This document shows positions 35,907-44,728 of a stretch of 64,000 nt of DNA, one piece after another. Under the pieces are notes generated by a model. That model worked only from the letters and a program-made list of their open reading frames with translations. It ran no database searches and was not told the DNA's origin. Positions within the stretch are counted from its first letter, which is position 1. Every line of letters starts with the position of its first letter. The DNA is from Lachnospiraceae bacterium (lineage in GTDB: Bacteria > Bacillota > Clostridia > Lachnospirales > Lachnospiraceae), in the NCBI GenBank assembly GCA_019421365.1, contig JAHZFJ010000008.1, positions 93,928 to 157,927 on the forward strand, written 5' to 3'. Made by a program: the position numbers and the translations under genes.

Positions 35907-36521
35907 ATGAACGACATTACGATTATAGGTATTGCAGGAGGATCTGCGTCTGGTAAAACAACGGTGGCAAGTAGAATTAAAGAGGAATTCAAAGAAGATG
36001 TGGAATTAATCTGTCATGATTATTATTATCTAGCGCATAATGATATTCCATTTGAAGAGAGAGTAAAATTAAATTATGATCATCCAAATGCATTTGATAC
36101 AGAGAGATTAATAAGTGATATTAAGCAATTAAAGCAAGGTATTGCTATTGAACGCCCAGTATATTCTTATACAGAGCATACAAGGCTCGCTGAAACTGTA
36201 CGTGTTGAGCCAAGGAAAGTTATTATTGTAGAAGGCTTCTTGATTTTTGATAATCCAGAATTATTAAATCTAATGGATATTAAGATTTTCGTTGATACGG
36301 ATGCAGATGAGAGATTAATTCGTCGTATTCTTCGTGATGTACAAGAAAGAGGTAGAAGTTTAGAATCCGTAATTACACAATATTCTACAACTGTAAAACC
36401 AATGCATGAACAGTTTGTAGAACCTTCGAAACGTCATGCGGATTTGATTATTCCATATGGTGGTCAAAATGAGATCGCATTATCTATGTTGTTAGATAAG
36501 ATTCGTAATATGGTAGGATAA
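35907..36521 (+). CDS. udk: Uridine kinase
   Basis: The 204-residue enzyme phosphorylates uridine and cytidine in pyrimidine salvage. The P-loop is GIAGGSASGKTT (8-19). HDYYYLAHND, DHPNAFDTE, RPVYSYTEHTR, VIIVEGFLIF and the RRILRDVQERGRSLESVI region are standard for Udk. GGAGAA precedes ATG. It stands alone between its own promoter and a strong terminator. Confidence 0.94.
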   Translation: MNDITIIGIAGGSASGKTTVASRIKEEFKEDVELICHDYYYLAHNDIPFEERVKLNYDHPNAFDTERLISDIKQLKQGIAIERPVYSYTEHTRLAETVRVEPRKVIIVEGFLIFDNPELLNLMDIKIFVDTDADERLIRRILRDVQERGRSLESVITQYSTTVKPMHEQFVEPSKRHADLIIPYGGQNEIALSMLLDKIRNMVG

Positions 36522-36535
36522 AAACAAATAAAAAT

Positions 36536-36617
36536 AAAAAACAATCTCAAACTGTTGAATTACGAAAGTGAATTACTATATTCACTTTCAGGACACAACT
36601 TTTGAGATTGTTTTTTA
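36536..36617. terminator. Bidirectional terminator after udk
   Basis: AAAAACAATCTCAAA at 36536-36550 pairs with TTTGAGATTGTTTTT at 36601-36615, and an inner GAAAGTGAAT / ATTCACTTTC hairpin lies in the loop. A and T tracts on both sides suit termination in either direction. Confidence 0.85.
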
Positions 36618-36680
36618 TTATAATAATAAGTATTACCTTAGAAATGCCTCGAATGTTGCAAGAGTATGTGAAGGTATAAT

Positions 36681-37613
36681 TTAGTTTGTAAAGTGTTGAT
36701 TATAGAATTCTTCAACTAGAAGATCTACATAGGAATCATCTAAATCTTTATCGAATTCATCAAAAATTCCTTTTTTAATGTACTCTGTTTGTTTAAAGTA
36801 ATTGATCTCATCAGCTTCGCTTGGATCTATCACAGAGTCTAACACTTCCTGTGTAATTGTTTTTTCTAACCATGTATTGATAGTATTAGTTAGTGTGTTT
36901 TCTTCGGCAATTTGTCCTTGTACTTGTTTGGAATGTTTTAAAGTACCAAAACCAACAATAAGGAAGATTGTGAACAATACTCCCATAACAGTCCAAGCAA
37001 AGTATCCTTGATAGAAGGTGAATATTCCAAGTATATTAAGGAGTAAGACGATTAAACCACCAATACCTACTACAAGAAAGATATACCCTGTAGAACGTAG
37101 GTCCTTAAACTGATCCGCTTTTTTTACATATACAGTAGACTTAGATGCGGATCTCAAATCATTCAATGAGTTATTTTCTTTGTTGGTTTCGTAAGAAAAT
37201 TCTTCGTCTTCATAATCCTTATCTTCATATTTATCATCAGAAGTATCAGTAGGTCTTGAATTGGAAGACTCATTTGAATTAGATGCCGTATTTTCCTTGG
37301 TTGCTTTTTCTTCATTTTCTGTCTCAGCAATATAGAACGCCTGGAATAATTTCTTTGCTTCCTTTAAAACATTCTCATTAACAGTAACGACATAAGCTTG
37401 ATCTGTTTCATCATAAGAATATGAAACTTGTTCAATCTTAGAATAGCGAAGAAATTTGACTAATTTTTGTGCATTTTCTTCAGTTTCTAGTCGAACTACT
37501 TCCGATTCATGAGTTTGACTTTCTGTAGCGTTATCGACTAGTTCTGAACCACAATCTGCACATTCTTTAATCCCTTCTCGATATTCCATATTACATTTTG
37601 GACACCATGGCAT
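36681..37613 (-). CDS. Zinc-ribbon protein with two membrane segments, function unknown
   Basis: The 310-residue protein begins MPWCPKCNMEY with a rubredoxin-like zinc ribbon (Cys4, Cys7, Cys18, Cys21). Residues about 45-90 (SEVVRLETEENAQKLVKFLRYSKIEQVSY in outline) resemble the DUF2007-type signal-transducing domain. An acidic, Ser/Asn-rich linker follows (about 95-165), then two membrane helices (about 175-225) and a charged C-terminal part. I do not know a function. ATG at 37613 has AAGGGGG eight bases upstream and starts the ribbon, so the longer frame from 37652 is rejected. Confidence 0.75.
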   Translation of the reverse strand: MPWCPKCNMEYREGIKECADCGSELVDNATESQTHESEVVRLETEENAQKLVKFLRYSKIEQVSYSYDETDQAYVVTVNENVLKEAKKLFQAFYIAETENEEKATKENTASNSNESSNSRPTDTSDDKYEDKDYEDEEFSYETNKENNSLNDLRSASKSTVYVKKADQFKDLRSTGYIFLVVGIGGLIVLLLNILGIFTFYQGYFAWTVMGVLFTIFLIVGFGTLKHSKQVQGQIAEENTLTNTINTWLEKTITQEVLDSVIDPSEADEINYFKQTEYIKKGIFDEFDKDLDDSYVDLLVEEFYNQHFTN

Positions 37614-37638
37614 ATTAAAAACCCCCTTTAGCGTTAAT

Positions 37639-37683
37639 AAGGGCTTCTGCAAAAATGTAAGTCATATTGCAAAAGCCCTTTTA
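37639..37683. terminator. Hairpin between tyrS and the zinc-ribbon gene
   Basis: AAGGGCTTCTGCAA at 37639-37652 pairs with TTGCAAAAGCCCTT at 37667-37680. It lies after tyrS on the minus strand. The T tract on that side (TTATTAACG) is poor, so part of the transcription may continue into the zinc-ribbon gene. Confidence 0.6.
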
Positions 37684-37694
37684 TTGTTTGTTAA

Positions 37695-38930
37695 TTACTC
37701 AGCAATTTTAAATAAGTGATATGCTTTCTTACCTTTTTTAACAAGTAAAGCACCATCTGCATTAAAATCGTTTGGTGTGAATGTACGGTCGAATTCCGTT
37801 ACTTTAACATCGTTAACGGATACACCACCTTGTGTAATGTTTCTTCTTGCATCAGAACGAGATACTGCTAGTTTGGCATCTACTAAAAGAGTGATTAGGT
37901 CGATACCTGCATTGAATTGTTCAGCAGTATAAGTCGTAGTAGGCATGTCATCTGTTTTCATGTTACCACCGAATAGAGCACGAGCAGCTTCCCTGGCTTT
38001 CATGGCTTCTTCTTCACCGTGAACAATCTTAGTGATTTCGTATGCAAGAACTTCTTTAGCGTGGTTGATTTCAGAACCTTCTAATGCACCAAGTCTACGA
38101 ACTTCATCCATTGGGAGGAAAGTAAGAAGACCTAGACATTCTTCAACTTTAACATCTTCGATGTTTCTCCAGTATTGGTAGAATTCATAAGGAGTAGTCT
38201 TCTCTGGATCTAGCCATACAGCACCCTTCATAGTTTTACCCATCTTGATACCTTCGCTAGTTGTTAATAGCTTGAATGTTAAACCGTATGCTGGTTTACC
38301 TTCTTTACGACGGATTAAGTCTACACCGCCTAAAATGTTAGACCATTGATCGTTACCACCAAGTTCTAGAGAACAACCATACATTTGATTTAATTTCAAG
38401 AAGTCATATGATTGCATTAACATGTAGTTGAACTCGAAGAAAGTAAGTCCTTTTTCCATACGTTGTTTGTAGCATTCAGCAGTAAGCATCTTGTTTACTG
38501 AGAAGTGAACACCAACTTCACGAAGGAATTCAACATAATTAAGTTCAAGTAACCAATCGGCATTGTTTGCGATGATTGCATTGTCGTTATCAAAATTGAT
38601 AAAACGTGATAATTGTTGATAGAAGCGATCTGCGTTGTGTTGAATGGTTTCTCTAGTCATAATCGTACGCATGTCCGATTTACCAGATGGATCACCAATC
38701 ATAGTAGTACCCCCACCAAGTAAAGCGATTGGTCTGTGACCAGCACGTTGCATATGCATCATGGCCATAACTGTTAAGAAGTGGCCAGCAGTTAAACTAT
38801 CAGCTGTAGCATCAAAGCCTATATAAAAGGTAACTTTCTCCTTACCTAATAATTCTCTAATTTCTTGTTCATGAGTAGTTTGCTCGATAAAGCCTCTTTC
38901 GAGTAAAATATCATATACGTTTGTAGACAT
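37695..38930 (-). CDS. tyrS: Tyrosyl-tRNA synthetase
   Basis: The 411-residue class I synthetase charges tRNA-Tyr. Signs are YIGFDATADSLTAGHFL (HIGH-like motif AGHF), GGNDQWSNI for tyrosine and tRNA binding, the KMGKT form of the KMSKS loop, and a C-terminal S4 RNA-binding domain (about 345-411, SRSDARRNITQGGVSVND). TAAGGAGG precedes ATG at 38930. The 5' gap is too short for a complete T-box; only a small GGTAAC/GTTACC hairpin is seen, so T-box control is not supported here. Confidence 0.96.
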   Translation of the reverse strand: MSTNVYDILLERGFIEQTTHEQEIRELLGKEKVTFYIGFDATADSLTAGHFLTVMAMMHMQRAGHRPIALLGGGTTMIGDPSGKSDMRTIMTRETIQHNADRFYQQLSRFINFDNDNAIIANNADWLLELNYVEFLREVGVHFSVNKMLTAECYKQRMEKGLTFFEFNYMLMQSYDFLKLNQMYGCSLELGGNDQWSNILGGVDLIRRKEGKPAYGLTFKLLTTSEGIKMGKTMKGAVWLDPEKTTPYEFYQYWRNIEDVKVEECLGLLTFLPMDEVRRLGALEGSEINHAKEVLAYEITKIVHGEEEAMKAREAARALFGGNMKTDDMPTTTYTAEQFNAGIDLITLLVDAKLAVSRSDARRNITQGGVSVNDVKVTEFDRTFTPNDFNADGALLVKKGKKAYHLFKIAE

Positions 38931-39097
38931 TTTTGTTCCTCCTTAAGGTAATTTGGTAACGAATTAGTTACCTTCAATCATAATTATTATCGTAACACAA
39001 ACCCCCGTCATATTCAAGACGAATGTATGCATATATTTAATGAGGCAATAATTTAATATTAAGAAAGGAGTCATGCGTTAGTTATCTTGTTAAATGC

Positions 39098-39547
39098 ATG
39101 GGAATAATAATGGAAAAGGATACAACCTATACTGTGAATAGACAGGAATTAATTCGAATAGCAAGAGAAAGTTGTGAAGGCAATCTTAAGTCTTCTGGTA
39201 ATGGTAGGTTTTCTCAAGGGTTATCAATGAAAGGAGCTACCAAGCAAAAAGCTGCTACCTCAAAGGCACCAAAAACTAGCTCAGTAAAAGCCTCGAAAGC
39301 TTCGGCAATGTCCGCACAGGAGAGGAAGCAAACAACAATTAAGTATATTTTAATTCGTACTATATGTGCATCTGTAATCTTTCTGGCTATAGTGGTTATT
39401 GATAAATTTAATTTTACATACGAGACATTCAATAGTGATATGATCATAGAATCCGTACAGAGTAATCACGTGTACGAAAAGGCTGAGAAATTTTTTGCAA
39501 CACTACAGGATGAAAAAATTGTTGATGTTTTTAATGGACTTGATTAA
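39098..39547 (+). CDS. Single-span membrane protein of unknown function
   Basis: The 149-residue frame codes a basic, Lys/Ser/Ala-rich cytoplasmic part (about 1-88), one membrane helix (about 89-106, ILIRTICASVIFLAIVVI) and a short outer part of about 45 residues. No catalytic domain is present. In many Lachnospiraceae an M23-type peptidase with a similar N-terminal anchor stands before the TIGR03960 gene, so this may be its reduced remnant (inference). The start is uncertain: AAAGGAG at 39064-39070 is 27 bases upstream of ATG 39098, and a second ATG lies at 39110. Confidence 0.65.
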   Translation: MGIIMEKDTTYTVNRQELIRIARESCEGNLKSSGNGRFSQGLSMKGATKQKAATSKAPKTSSVKASKASAMSAQERKQTTIKYILIRTICASVIFLAIVVIDKFNFTYETFNSDMIIESVQSNHVYEKAEKFFATLQDEKIVDVFNGLD

Positions 39548-39701
39548 GGAAGTTGTGTTATACTCATAAACGTATGTAAATGTGTAGATTAAAGAAAAGG
39601 TATTCTTATAGACATTTGATATAATAATTTTTGTAAATTAGCTATTACATTGTGACGGCTTTCACAGGTGATGGCAAATATAGAATGGAGATACAAGATA
39701 C

Positions 39702-41570
39702 ATGAGAAAATTAGCGTTATCCGATGAAATACTGTTAACGGTTGAAAAACCAGCCAGATATATTGGTAATGAAGTAAATATGGTTGTAAAAGACTTAGAT
39801 AAAATTGATATCCGTTTCTGTATGTGTTTTCCAGATGTGTATGAAATAGGTATGTCACATCTAGGAATTCAGATTCTATACGATATGTTCAATAGAAGAA
39901 ACGATACGTATTGCGAAAGAGTATACTCACCATGGGTAGACCTTGATAAGATTATGAGAGAGAAGAATATTCCATTATTTGCTCTTGAATCACAAGATCC
40001 AATCAAAGATTTTGATTTCCTTGGAATTACTCTTCAATACGAAATGTGTTATACAAACATCCTTCAGGTATTAGAATTGTCACAAATTCCAATCTATGCA
40101 AAAGATAGAACAGAAGATGATCCTATCATTGTAGGTGGAGGACCCTGTGCATATAATCCAGAACCACTTGCTGATTTCTTTGATTTCTTCTATATCGGAG
40201 AAGGAGAAACTGCTTATGATGAGATTCTTGATATATACAAAGAGAACAAGAAAAATGGTGGTTCAAGAACTGATTTTCTACGTAAGGTAGCTAATGTTCA
40301 AGGTATGTATGTACCAATGTTCTATGATGTTACGTATAACGAAGATAATACAATCGCATCATTTACAAAGAATGATCCTGAAGTACCAGATATGGTTAAG
40401 AAACAAGTCGAGATGGCATTAAGTGAAACTGTATATCCAGAAAAACCACTTGTTCCTTATATTAAGGCAACACAAGACCGTGTAGTTCTTGAGATTCAAC
40501 GTGGTTGTATTCGTGGATGTCGTTTCTGTCAAGCGGGAATGATTTATCGTCCAATTCGTGAAAGAGATTTAGAATTCTTAAAAGAACGTGCTTATGAGAT
40601 GTTAAAAGCAACAGGACATGAAGAAATTTCATTAAGTTCATTAAGTTCTAGTGATTATTCGAAGTTACAAGAATTAGTTTACTTCCTTATTGATGAATTC
40701 CGTTCTAAAGGTGTTAATATTTCACTACCTTCATTACGTATTGATGCGTTCGCACTTGATGTAATGAGTAAAGTACAAGACGTGAAGAAGAGCAGTTTAA
40801 CATTTGCACCAGAAGCAGGTTCACAAAGACTTCGCGATGTTATTAATAAAGGTCTTACAGAAGAAGTGATTTTAAAAGGAGCTATGGATGCCTTCACAAG
40901 TGGTTGGAACCGTGTTAAGTTATACTTTATGTTAGGACTTCCAACAGAAAACTATGAAGATATTGAAGGTATTGCTATATTATCTGATAAGATTGCAAGA
41001 GAATATTATACAATACCAAAAGAAGAGAGAAATGGTCGTGTAAGTATCGTATCAAGTACTTCTTTCTTTGTTCCAAAACCATTTACTCCATTCCAATGGG
41101 TACGTATGAATACAAGCGAAGAATTCCTTGAAAAACAACGTTTCTTAAATGGTAAGATGAGGGAACAATTGAATGCGAAGAGTATCAAATACAATTGGCA
41201 TGAAGCAGAACTTACGATGCTAGAAGGTGTTCTTGCTCGTGGAGATCGAAGAGTTAGTAAGATTGTGTATGACGCGTATAAAGCAGGTTGTATCTATGAT
41301 TCTTGGTCTGAACATTTCAAATATGATTTATGGATGAAAGCATTCGAAGATAACAATATAGATCCATACTTCTACACAAGTAGAGAAAGAGATTTTGAAG
41401 AAATTCTACCTTGGGACTTCATAGATGTTGGAGTAACAAAGAAATTCCTTATAAGAGAATATGAACGCGCAGTATCTGAAAAGATAACTCCAAACTGTAG
41501 ACAAGCATGTTCAGGGTGTGGTGCTATGAGTTTTGGCGGCGGTGTATGCTACGAAGGAGGAGTTAAGTAG
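39702..41570 (+). CDS. B12-binding-type radical SAM protein, TIGR03960 family
   Basis: The 622-residue protein has an N-terminal cobalamin-binding-like domain (about 1-220, with GMSHLGIQILYDMFN and VVGGGPCAYNPEPLADF outlines) and a radical-SAM barrel with CxxxCxxC in RGCIRGCRFCQAG (near 267-279). The C-terminus ends CRQACSGCGAMSFGGG, an extra Cys cluster. The family always lies beside a DUF2344/TIGR03936 gene, as here. Its substrate is unknown; genome context with RNase G and ribosomal proteins suggests RNA or translation (inference). The next gene starts immediately after the stop. Confidence 0.9.
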   Translation: MRKLALSDEILLTVEKPARYIGNEVNMVVKDLDKIDIRFCMCFPDVYEIGMSHLGIQILYDMFNRRNDTYCERVYSPWVDLDKIMREKNIPLFALESQDPIKDFDFLGITLQYEMCYTNILQVLELSQIPIYAKDRTEDDPIIVGGGPCAYNPEPLADFFDFFYIGEGETAYDEILDIYKENKKNGGSRTDFLRKVANVQGMYVPMFYDVTYNEDNTIASFTKNDPEVPDMVKKQVEMALSETVYPEKPLVPYIKATQDRVVLEIQRGCIRGCRFCQAGMIYRPIRERDLEFLKERAYEMLKATGHEEISLSSLSSSDYSKLQELVYFLIDEFRSKGVNISLPSLRIDAFALDVMSKVQDVKKSSLTFAPEAGSQRLRDVINKGLTEEVILKGAMDAFTSGWNRVKLYFMLGLPTENYEDIEGIAILSDKIAREYYTIPKEERNGRVSIVSSTSFFVPKPFTPFQWVRMNTSEEFLEKQRFLNGKMREQLNAKSIKYNWHEAELTMLEGVLARGDRRVSKIVYDAYKAGCIYDSWSEHFKYDLWMKAFEDNNIDPYFYTSRERDFEEILPWDFIDVGVTKKFLIREYERAVSEKITPNCRQACSGCGAMSFGGGVCYEGGVK

Positions 41571-42377
41571 ATGAAAGCAAGAGTAAAATTTACAAAAACA
41601 GGAAACTTAAAGTTCATTGGTCATCTTGATGTGATGCGTTATTTCCAAAAGGCATTCCGTCGTGCTGAGATAGATATTGAATATTCAAAGGGGTATAGCC
41701 CGCATATGTTATTATCCTTTGCGGCGCCTCTTGGTGTTGGATTAACAAGTGATGGAGAATATCTAGACATGCAGTTGTTATCTACCCTTCCAGAGGCAGA
41801 GATGATTGCTAAGATGAATGAAGCTATGGTAAGTGACATCCAAGTTGTAGATTTCAAGTTACTTCCTGATACAAGTAAGAATTCTATGTCTATCGTAGCA
41901 GGAGCAGATTACAAAATATCATTAAAAGATGGTTATACATTCGAGGCTGCTACAGATGAAGATGGACATGTTCTTGAAACTTCATTAACGGTTGAAAACT
42001 TTAAAGAGCATTTTGAATCATTTATAGCAAAAGAACAAATCATAATTCTTAAGAAATCTAAGAAGAGTGAAAATGAAGTGGACATTAAACCATTTATCTA
42101 TCATGTGGCTTTTGATGCGAAGACTTTTGCTGAACTTGGTGGTTCTTTCTGCGAAAACAGCGTTGCGGAAAGTTATGAGAATGATTGCGTCTGCTATATG
42201 CAATTAGCAACTGGTAGTGTAAACAACTTAAAACCTGAATTAGTTATGCAAGCATTCTGTCAAGCAGAGAATGTAATATACAATCCATTCGCTTATCAAG
42301 TTCATCGTATGGAAGTATACGCAGATCTTGGAACAGAAGATGAGAGAAAACTTGTTCCACTTAATGACGTGAGATAA
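41571..42377 (+). CDS. TIGR03936 / DUF2344 radical SAM-associated protein
   Basis: The 268-residue protein begins MKARVKFTKTGNLKFIGHLD, the standard start of this family, and has the FRRAEIDIEYSKGYSPHM block. It is the obligate neighbour of TIGR03960 proteins; in some bacteria the two are fused. ATG follows the stop of the radical-SAM gene directly, with GAAGGAGGAG inside that gene's end. It probably works as a subunit of the same enzyme, with function unknown. Two hairpins follow before RNase G. Confidence 0.9.
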   Translation: MKARVKFTKTGNLKFIGHLDVMRYFQKAFRRAEIDIEYSKGYSPHMLLSFAAPLGVGLTSDGEYLDMQLLSTLPEAEMIAKMNEAMVSDIQVVDFKLLPDTSKNSMSIVAGADYKISLKDGYTFEAATDEDGHVLETSLTVENFKEHFESFIAKEQIIILKKSKKSENEVDIKPFIYHVAFDAKTFAELGGSFCENSVAESYENDCVCYMQLATGSVNNLKPELVMQAFCQAENVIYNPFAYQVHRMEVYADLGTEDERKLVPLNDVR

Positions 42378-42390
42378 AAGTAATGAACTT

Positions 42391-42440
42391 AAACTTCGCA
42401 CTTGAAGATTTCGATAAGTAGTTTTTTATGTGCGAAGTTT
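42391..42440 (+). other. Hairpin after the DUF2344 gene
   Basis: AAACTTCGCAC at 42391-42401 pairs perfectly with GTGCGAAGTTT at 42430-42440. The loop includes GTTTTTTATG, but no T tract follows the stem, so termination is uncertain. Confidence 0.5.
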
Positions 42441-42481
42441 GAGGAATAAAATAGTTGCAAACAAATTTAGAAGAATATATG

Positions 42482-42529
42482 ATACGGTTATAGGGACTTT
42501 CGATTAGAATTTCTTTATAACCGTATTTG
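42482..42529 (+). other. Hairpin in the RNase G leader
   Basis: ATACGGTTATA at 42482-42492 pairs perfectly with TATAACCGTAT at 42516-42526, followed by TTG. It may be a weak terminator or a leader structure that influences RNase G expression; RNase E/G messages are autoregulated in other bacteria. Confidence 0.45.
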
Positions 42530-42603
42530 TGCACACCTAATTAGGTAGATGATGTTTAATAAGATGTCGTTTTTCTATACAGCAAGTGCAGATAGGAGCA
42601 TGT

Positions 42604-43788
42604 ATGAACAATAAGCTAGTCTTAACGACTAAAGAGAATAGAATAATATCTTCCTTAATTGAAGACAATGAATTTGTACAATTGCGTGTTGATTCTATGG
42701 ATTCGGACAGTATATTAGGTAACATATATGTTGGTAAAGTGAAGAATATTGTCAAGAACATCAATGCTGCATTCATAGAGATTGCTGATGGTGTTATGTG
42801 TTACTATTCTTTGGAAGAAAATAAAAATCCTATTTATGTGAAAGATAAAAGAACGGATAGGCTTGTTATGGGAGATGAAATCTTAATTCAGATTGAGAAA
42901 GAGAATATTAAGACGAAGGCTCCGGTAGCTACATGTCATTTGAATTTCACTGGGAAATATGTTGTCTTGACGCATGGGAAAAATAAGATTGGTGTTTCAT
43001 CTAAGATAACGTCTGATAAGGAGAAAAAACGTTTAAAAGAGGTACTATCTTCTTATAAAAATAGTGAGTATGGATTTATTATTCGAACGAATGCAGAAGG
43101 TGCATCTGAAGAGATGTTACGTAGAGAAATTGAATCTTTAATTAAAAGGTATGATGACATTACGGGATTTGGTATTCACAGAAGTGTTTTCTCATTAGTA
43201 TATAAAACACCATCCGCTTATCTATGTGATATACGAGACGGTTATGCCAATGCCCTTACGGAAATTGTTACAGATGATCAGATCATCTATACGCAGATTA
43301 AGGAATACCTTGAGACATATCAAGAAGAGGATTTGGATAAGCTGCGGATGTATGAGGATAACCAAATCACTTTAAGTGCCCTTTATAATATTGAAAAGAG
43401 ACTAGATGAAGCAACTAGGGAACATGTCTGGCTTAAATCTGGTGCGTACCTTATAATTCAGCATACGGAAGCCTTTAACGTTATCGATGTGAATACGGGA
43501 AAGGCCATAGCCGGTAAGAAGAAAGCGCAGGAGACATTCCTTAAGATTAATCTCGAGGCTGCAAGAGAAGCGGCAAGACAAATTCGCTTGCGTAATCTAT
43601 CGGGAATTATTATAATTGACTTTATTGATTTATTGGATAAAAAAGATCAAGAAATTCTTATGAGAGAATTAGCTGATTTATTTAGAAAAGATCCTGTTAA
43701 GACAACAGTTGTTGATATTACAGCTTTGAATTTGGTTGAAATTACTCGTAAGAAGGTCAGAAAACCATTGCATGAACAACTAAAGTAG
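42604..43788 (+). CDS. rng: Ribonuclease E/G family protein (RNase G), short C-terminus
   Basis: This endoribonuclease cuts single-stranded AU-rich RNA. The 394 residues include an S1 domain (about 30-125, GNIYVGKVKNIVKNINAAFIEI) and the RNase H/DNase I-like core with the catalytic acids in INVIDVNTGKA and GIIIIDFIDLLDK. The protein stops at TRKKVRKPLHEQLK, where E. coli RNase G continues with the zinc-link Cys pair and small domain, about 80-90 residues. I cannot tell whether this is usual for the lineage. ATG at 42604 has AGGAG six bases before it. An inverted-repeat element abuts the stop. Confidence 0.9.
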   Translation: MNNKLVLTTKENRIISSLIEDNEFVQLRVDSMDSDSILGNIYVGKVKNIVKNINAAFIEIADGVMCYYSLEENKNPIYVKDKRTDRLVMGDEILIQIEKENIKTKAPVATCHLNFTGKYVVLTHGKNKIGVSSKITSDKEKKRLKEVLSSYKNSEYGFIIRTNAEGASEEMLRREIESLIKRYDDITGFGIHRSVFSLVYKTPSAYLCDIRDGYANALTEIVTDDQIIYTQIKEYLETYQEEDLDKLRMYEDNQITLSALYNIEKRLDEATREHVWLKSGAYLIIQHTEAFNVIDVNTGKAIAGKKKAQETFLKINLEAAREAARQIRLRNLSGIIIIDFIDLLDKKDQEILMRELADLFRKDPVKTTVVDITALNLVEITRKKVRKPLHEQLK

Positions 43789-44092
43789 GTGTTTAGAGTT
43801 GCGAAACTCTTTGAGGTTTTGAAGATCCTAAAATCGCCCATATAATCTGACGAAACACGCTACATTACTTAGAAGCTTCTAAGTGTGAGCAGAAAAATCA
43901 ACTATACTTACGGAAACGCCTTCAACACGACTTCCTGTCGTGGTTCAGGCTGGCTCGGCGTCCATGCCTCGCCTTCCTATTTGTTTATGCTCACACTAAG
44001 AAGTTCTACAGTTATTACGCTATCGTTTCTTACAGATTATATGTGCGATTTTAGAATCTAACTATTTTATTATGAGTTTCGCTGTTATACAC
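43789..44092. mobile_element. MITE-like element with long imperfect inverted repeats
   Basis: The left arm (43789-43890) and right arm (43988-44092) are imperfect reverse complements over about 100 bp. Shared blocks, read inward from each end, are GTGT, GCGAAACTC, AGAT.CTAAAATCGC, CATATAATCTG and AGTGTGAGC. The centre (about 43910-43975) is GC-rich, unlike the surroundings, and holds its own CACGAC-TTCCT-GTCGTG hairpin. No reading frame is present. Length, termini and lack of coding fit a non-autonomous miniature element; a folded non-coding RNA is the alternative. Target duplication is not clear (TAG left, TAC right). Confidence 0.6.
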
Positions 44093-44200
44093 TACACAAG
44101 TAAATCGTCATCAGATGAATTAATATCCTTAGGATTTATTAAAAAACATAAATTTACTGAAATCCTAATTATTCATAGTAGAAGCAACAAGGAGGTTAAT

Positions 44201-44668
44201 ATGAATAAGACAAATGTTATGCGACTATTAGAACAAGCTAAGATACCATATACACCTCATGAATATGAAGTTGATGAGAATAATCTTGCAGGTGAACATG
44301 TGGCGGAACAAATAGGTTTACCTTTCGAGAGAGTATTCAAGACCTTGGTAGCTATTGGTGAAAAACATGGTGTGGCAGTGTTTTGTATTCCAGTTGGTAC
44401 GGAACTGGATCTTAAGAAAGCAGCGAAAGCAGTAGGGGAGAAGAAGATTGATCTGCTACCAGTGAAAGACCTTTTAAAGCATACTGGTTATATACGTGGT
44501 GGTTGCTCGCCTATTGGTATGAAGAAGAAATATCCGACTTATATTGATGAAACAGCAATTTTATTTGAGACTATTACAGTAAGTGCAGGTGTCCGTGGTT
44601 GTCAGATAGAATTAGAGCCAAATGCACTTATCTCATATATAGATGCCAAAGAAATTGATTTGACTTGA
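44201..44668 (+). CDS. ybaK: YbaK/EbsC-type Cys-tRNA(Pro) deacylase
   Basis: YbaK hydrolyses Cys mischarged on tRNA-Pro. The 155-residue protein starts MNKTNVMRLLEQAKIPYTPHEY and shows ERVFKTLVA, with the Lys that acts in catalysis, and GYIRGGCSPIGMKKKYPTYID, the family hallmark. AAGGAGG precedes the ATG at 44201. A longer frame from 44072 would start within the neighbouring inverted-repeat element and lacks a ribosome site, so it is rejected. Confidence 0.92.
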   Translation: MNKTNVMRLLEQAKIPYTPHEYEVDENNLAGEHVAEQIGLPFERVFKTLVAIGEKHGVAVFCIPVGTELDLKKAAKAVGEKKIDLLPVKDLLKHTGYIRGGCSPIGMKKKYPTYIDETAILFETITVSAGVRGCQIELEPNALISYIDAKEIDLT

Positions 44669-44728
44669 TACGTGTGGGTAATAATTAATTGATAGAGAGC
44701 TTTAAATGGCAAGAAAGAAGGAGAAAGT

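Noticed and set aside
38931..39060. T-box leader for tyrS
   Set aside because: The gap is only about 130 bases and the T-box sequence (TGGNACCGCG) is absent; only a small hairpin is seen.
43789..44092. CRISPR array or complete insertion sequence
   Set aside because: There is one pair of inverted arms, no direct repeats with spacers and no transposase frame.
44072..44200. N-terminal extension of the YbaK-like protein by 43 residues
   Set aside because: It would begin inside the inverted-repeat element; the ATG at 44201 has AAGGAGG and matches the family start.
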